In this document: piece after piece, positions 5,566 to 5,635 of the stretch
Layout of the letters: every line of letters begins with the position of its first letter
Numbering within the stretch: position 1 is the first letter of the stretch
Source of the DNA: Candidatus Gastranaerophilales bacterium
GTDB lineage: Bacteria > Cyanobacteriota > Vampirovibrionia > Gastranaerophilales > Gastranaerophilaceae
Assembly (NCBI GenBank): GCA_947630355.1
Contig: CANRHJ010000122.1
Span: 1 to 5,635, forward strand
Direction: 5' to 3'
Length of the DNA: 5,635 nt
Notes under the pieces: generated by a model
Database searches by the model: none
What the model was told of the DNA's origin: nothing
What the model saw: only the letters and a program-made list of their open reading frames with translations
Program-made: the position numbers and the translations under genes

Positions 5566-5631
5566 AAAACAGTTTATACGGAACACAACCTGTATAGGTT
5601 GTGTTCTTGTTTTTTTGCTCCCAACTGTTTT
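5566..5631. repeat. Nine-base inverted repeat flanking the terminator
   Basis: AAAACAGTT (5566-5574) is repeated in inverted orientation as AACTGTTTT (5623-5631), placed almost symmetrically around the terminator hairpin. It could extend the hairpin as an outer stem, allow termination from the other strand, or mark the edge of an inserted element. Confidence 0.55.
5581..5616 (+). terminator. Rho-independent terminator
   Basis: A perfect 10-bp stem (GAACACAACC at 5581-5590, GGTTGTGTTC at 5597-5606) with a TGTATA loop is followed by TTGTTTTTTT (5607-5616). This is the strongest intrinsic terminator in the window and ends the rightward transcript that would carry the miniprotein and the structured RNA. 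Confidence 0.92.
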
Positions 5632-5635
5632 CTTA

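Larger units (their letters stand above)
5341..5616 (+). ncRNA. Candidate structured RNA or structured 3' UTR, family unknown
   Basis: This stretch has no credible reading frame but differs from its surroundings: by hand count 5391-5560 is about 54% G+C with some 18 CpG steps, against roughly one third G+C elsewhere. Helices that can form together: 5354-5363 with 5380-5389 (10 pairs, one G-U); 5407-5410 with 5552-5555 and 5412-5415 with 5546-5549 (GGTG/CACC and GCAC/GTGC, a long-range closing stem); 5416-5419 with 5426-5429; 5435-5442 with 5520-5527 (8 pairs, one G-U); 5446-5450 with 5455-5459, capped by a GCAA tetraloop; and 5468-5470 with 5508-5510 plus 5474-5476 with 5503-5505. The GNRA loop, the G-U pairs and the terminator all point to transcription on the plus strand. 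The pairings were found by eye, not by energy calculation. It does not resemble RNase P RNA, tmRNA, 6S or SRP RNA. It may be a dispersed repeat. Confidence 0.45.

Noticed and set aside
5401..5586. 61-codon frame on the minus strand across the structured segment
   Set aside because: It has no family likeness, and it begins inside the terminator stem and covers the RNA helices. The strand evidence favours plus-strand transcription.
5341..5616. RNase P RNA, tmRNA, 6S RNA or cyclic-di-GMP riboswitch
   Set aside because: The RNase P GAGGAAAGTCC core, the tmRNA tRNA-like end, the 6S long bubbled hairpin and the c-di-GMP GACGCAAAGCC core are not present; GGACGCAAGTCC is a simple tetraloop hairpin.

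Overview
The window is AT-rich bacterial DNA, about one third G+C by eye, from a flagellated organism. Nearly all of it is explained by a basal-body operon on the minus strand, read from about 3800 down past position 1. The order is flgF-like, flgG-like, flgB, flgC, a lytic transglycosylase, fliE, fliF (cut by the window edge). Together these encode the rod proteins (FlgF, FlgG, FlgB, FlgC), the MS-ring/rod junction (FliE), the MS ring (FliF), and an enzyme able to open peptidoglycan for the rod. Most gaps are 12-23 bases, flgB and flgC overlap by one base, and only fliF has a longer leader (73 bases). Start codons are mostly preceded by a GAGGT- or AAGGG-type ribosome binding site. A good sigma70-like promoter lies just ahead of flgF.

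Divergent from the operon is a secreted SpoIID/LytB-domain protein (3958-4827), which is also a peptidoglycan-cleaving family. Its stop codon directly abuts the stop codon of a convergent small zinc-ribbon protein of unknown function (4828-5151, minus).

The right end (5152-5635) is the least ordinary part. A plausible 31-codon membrane miniprotein (5243-5338, plus) is followed at once by about 240 bases that are clearly richer in G+C and CpG (about 54% G+C over 5391-5560, hand count). This stretch can form several nested helices, one capped by a GCAA tetraloop, and ends in a perfect rho-independent terminator (5581-5616). It is best read as a candidate structured RNA or long structured 3' UTR, and it matches no RNA family I can recognise.

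Taxonomy is inference. AT-richness, a flagellar operon with an embedded transglycosylase, and a SpoIID-family gene in a context without sporulation genes would fit gut or groundwater Melainabacteria (Vampirovibrionia). A Firmicutes-like or other deep-branching flagellated lineage cannot be excluded from this window alone.
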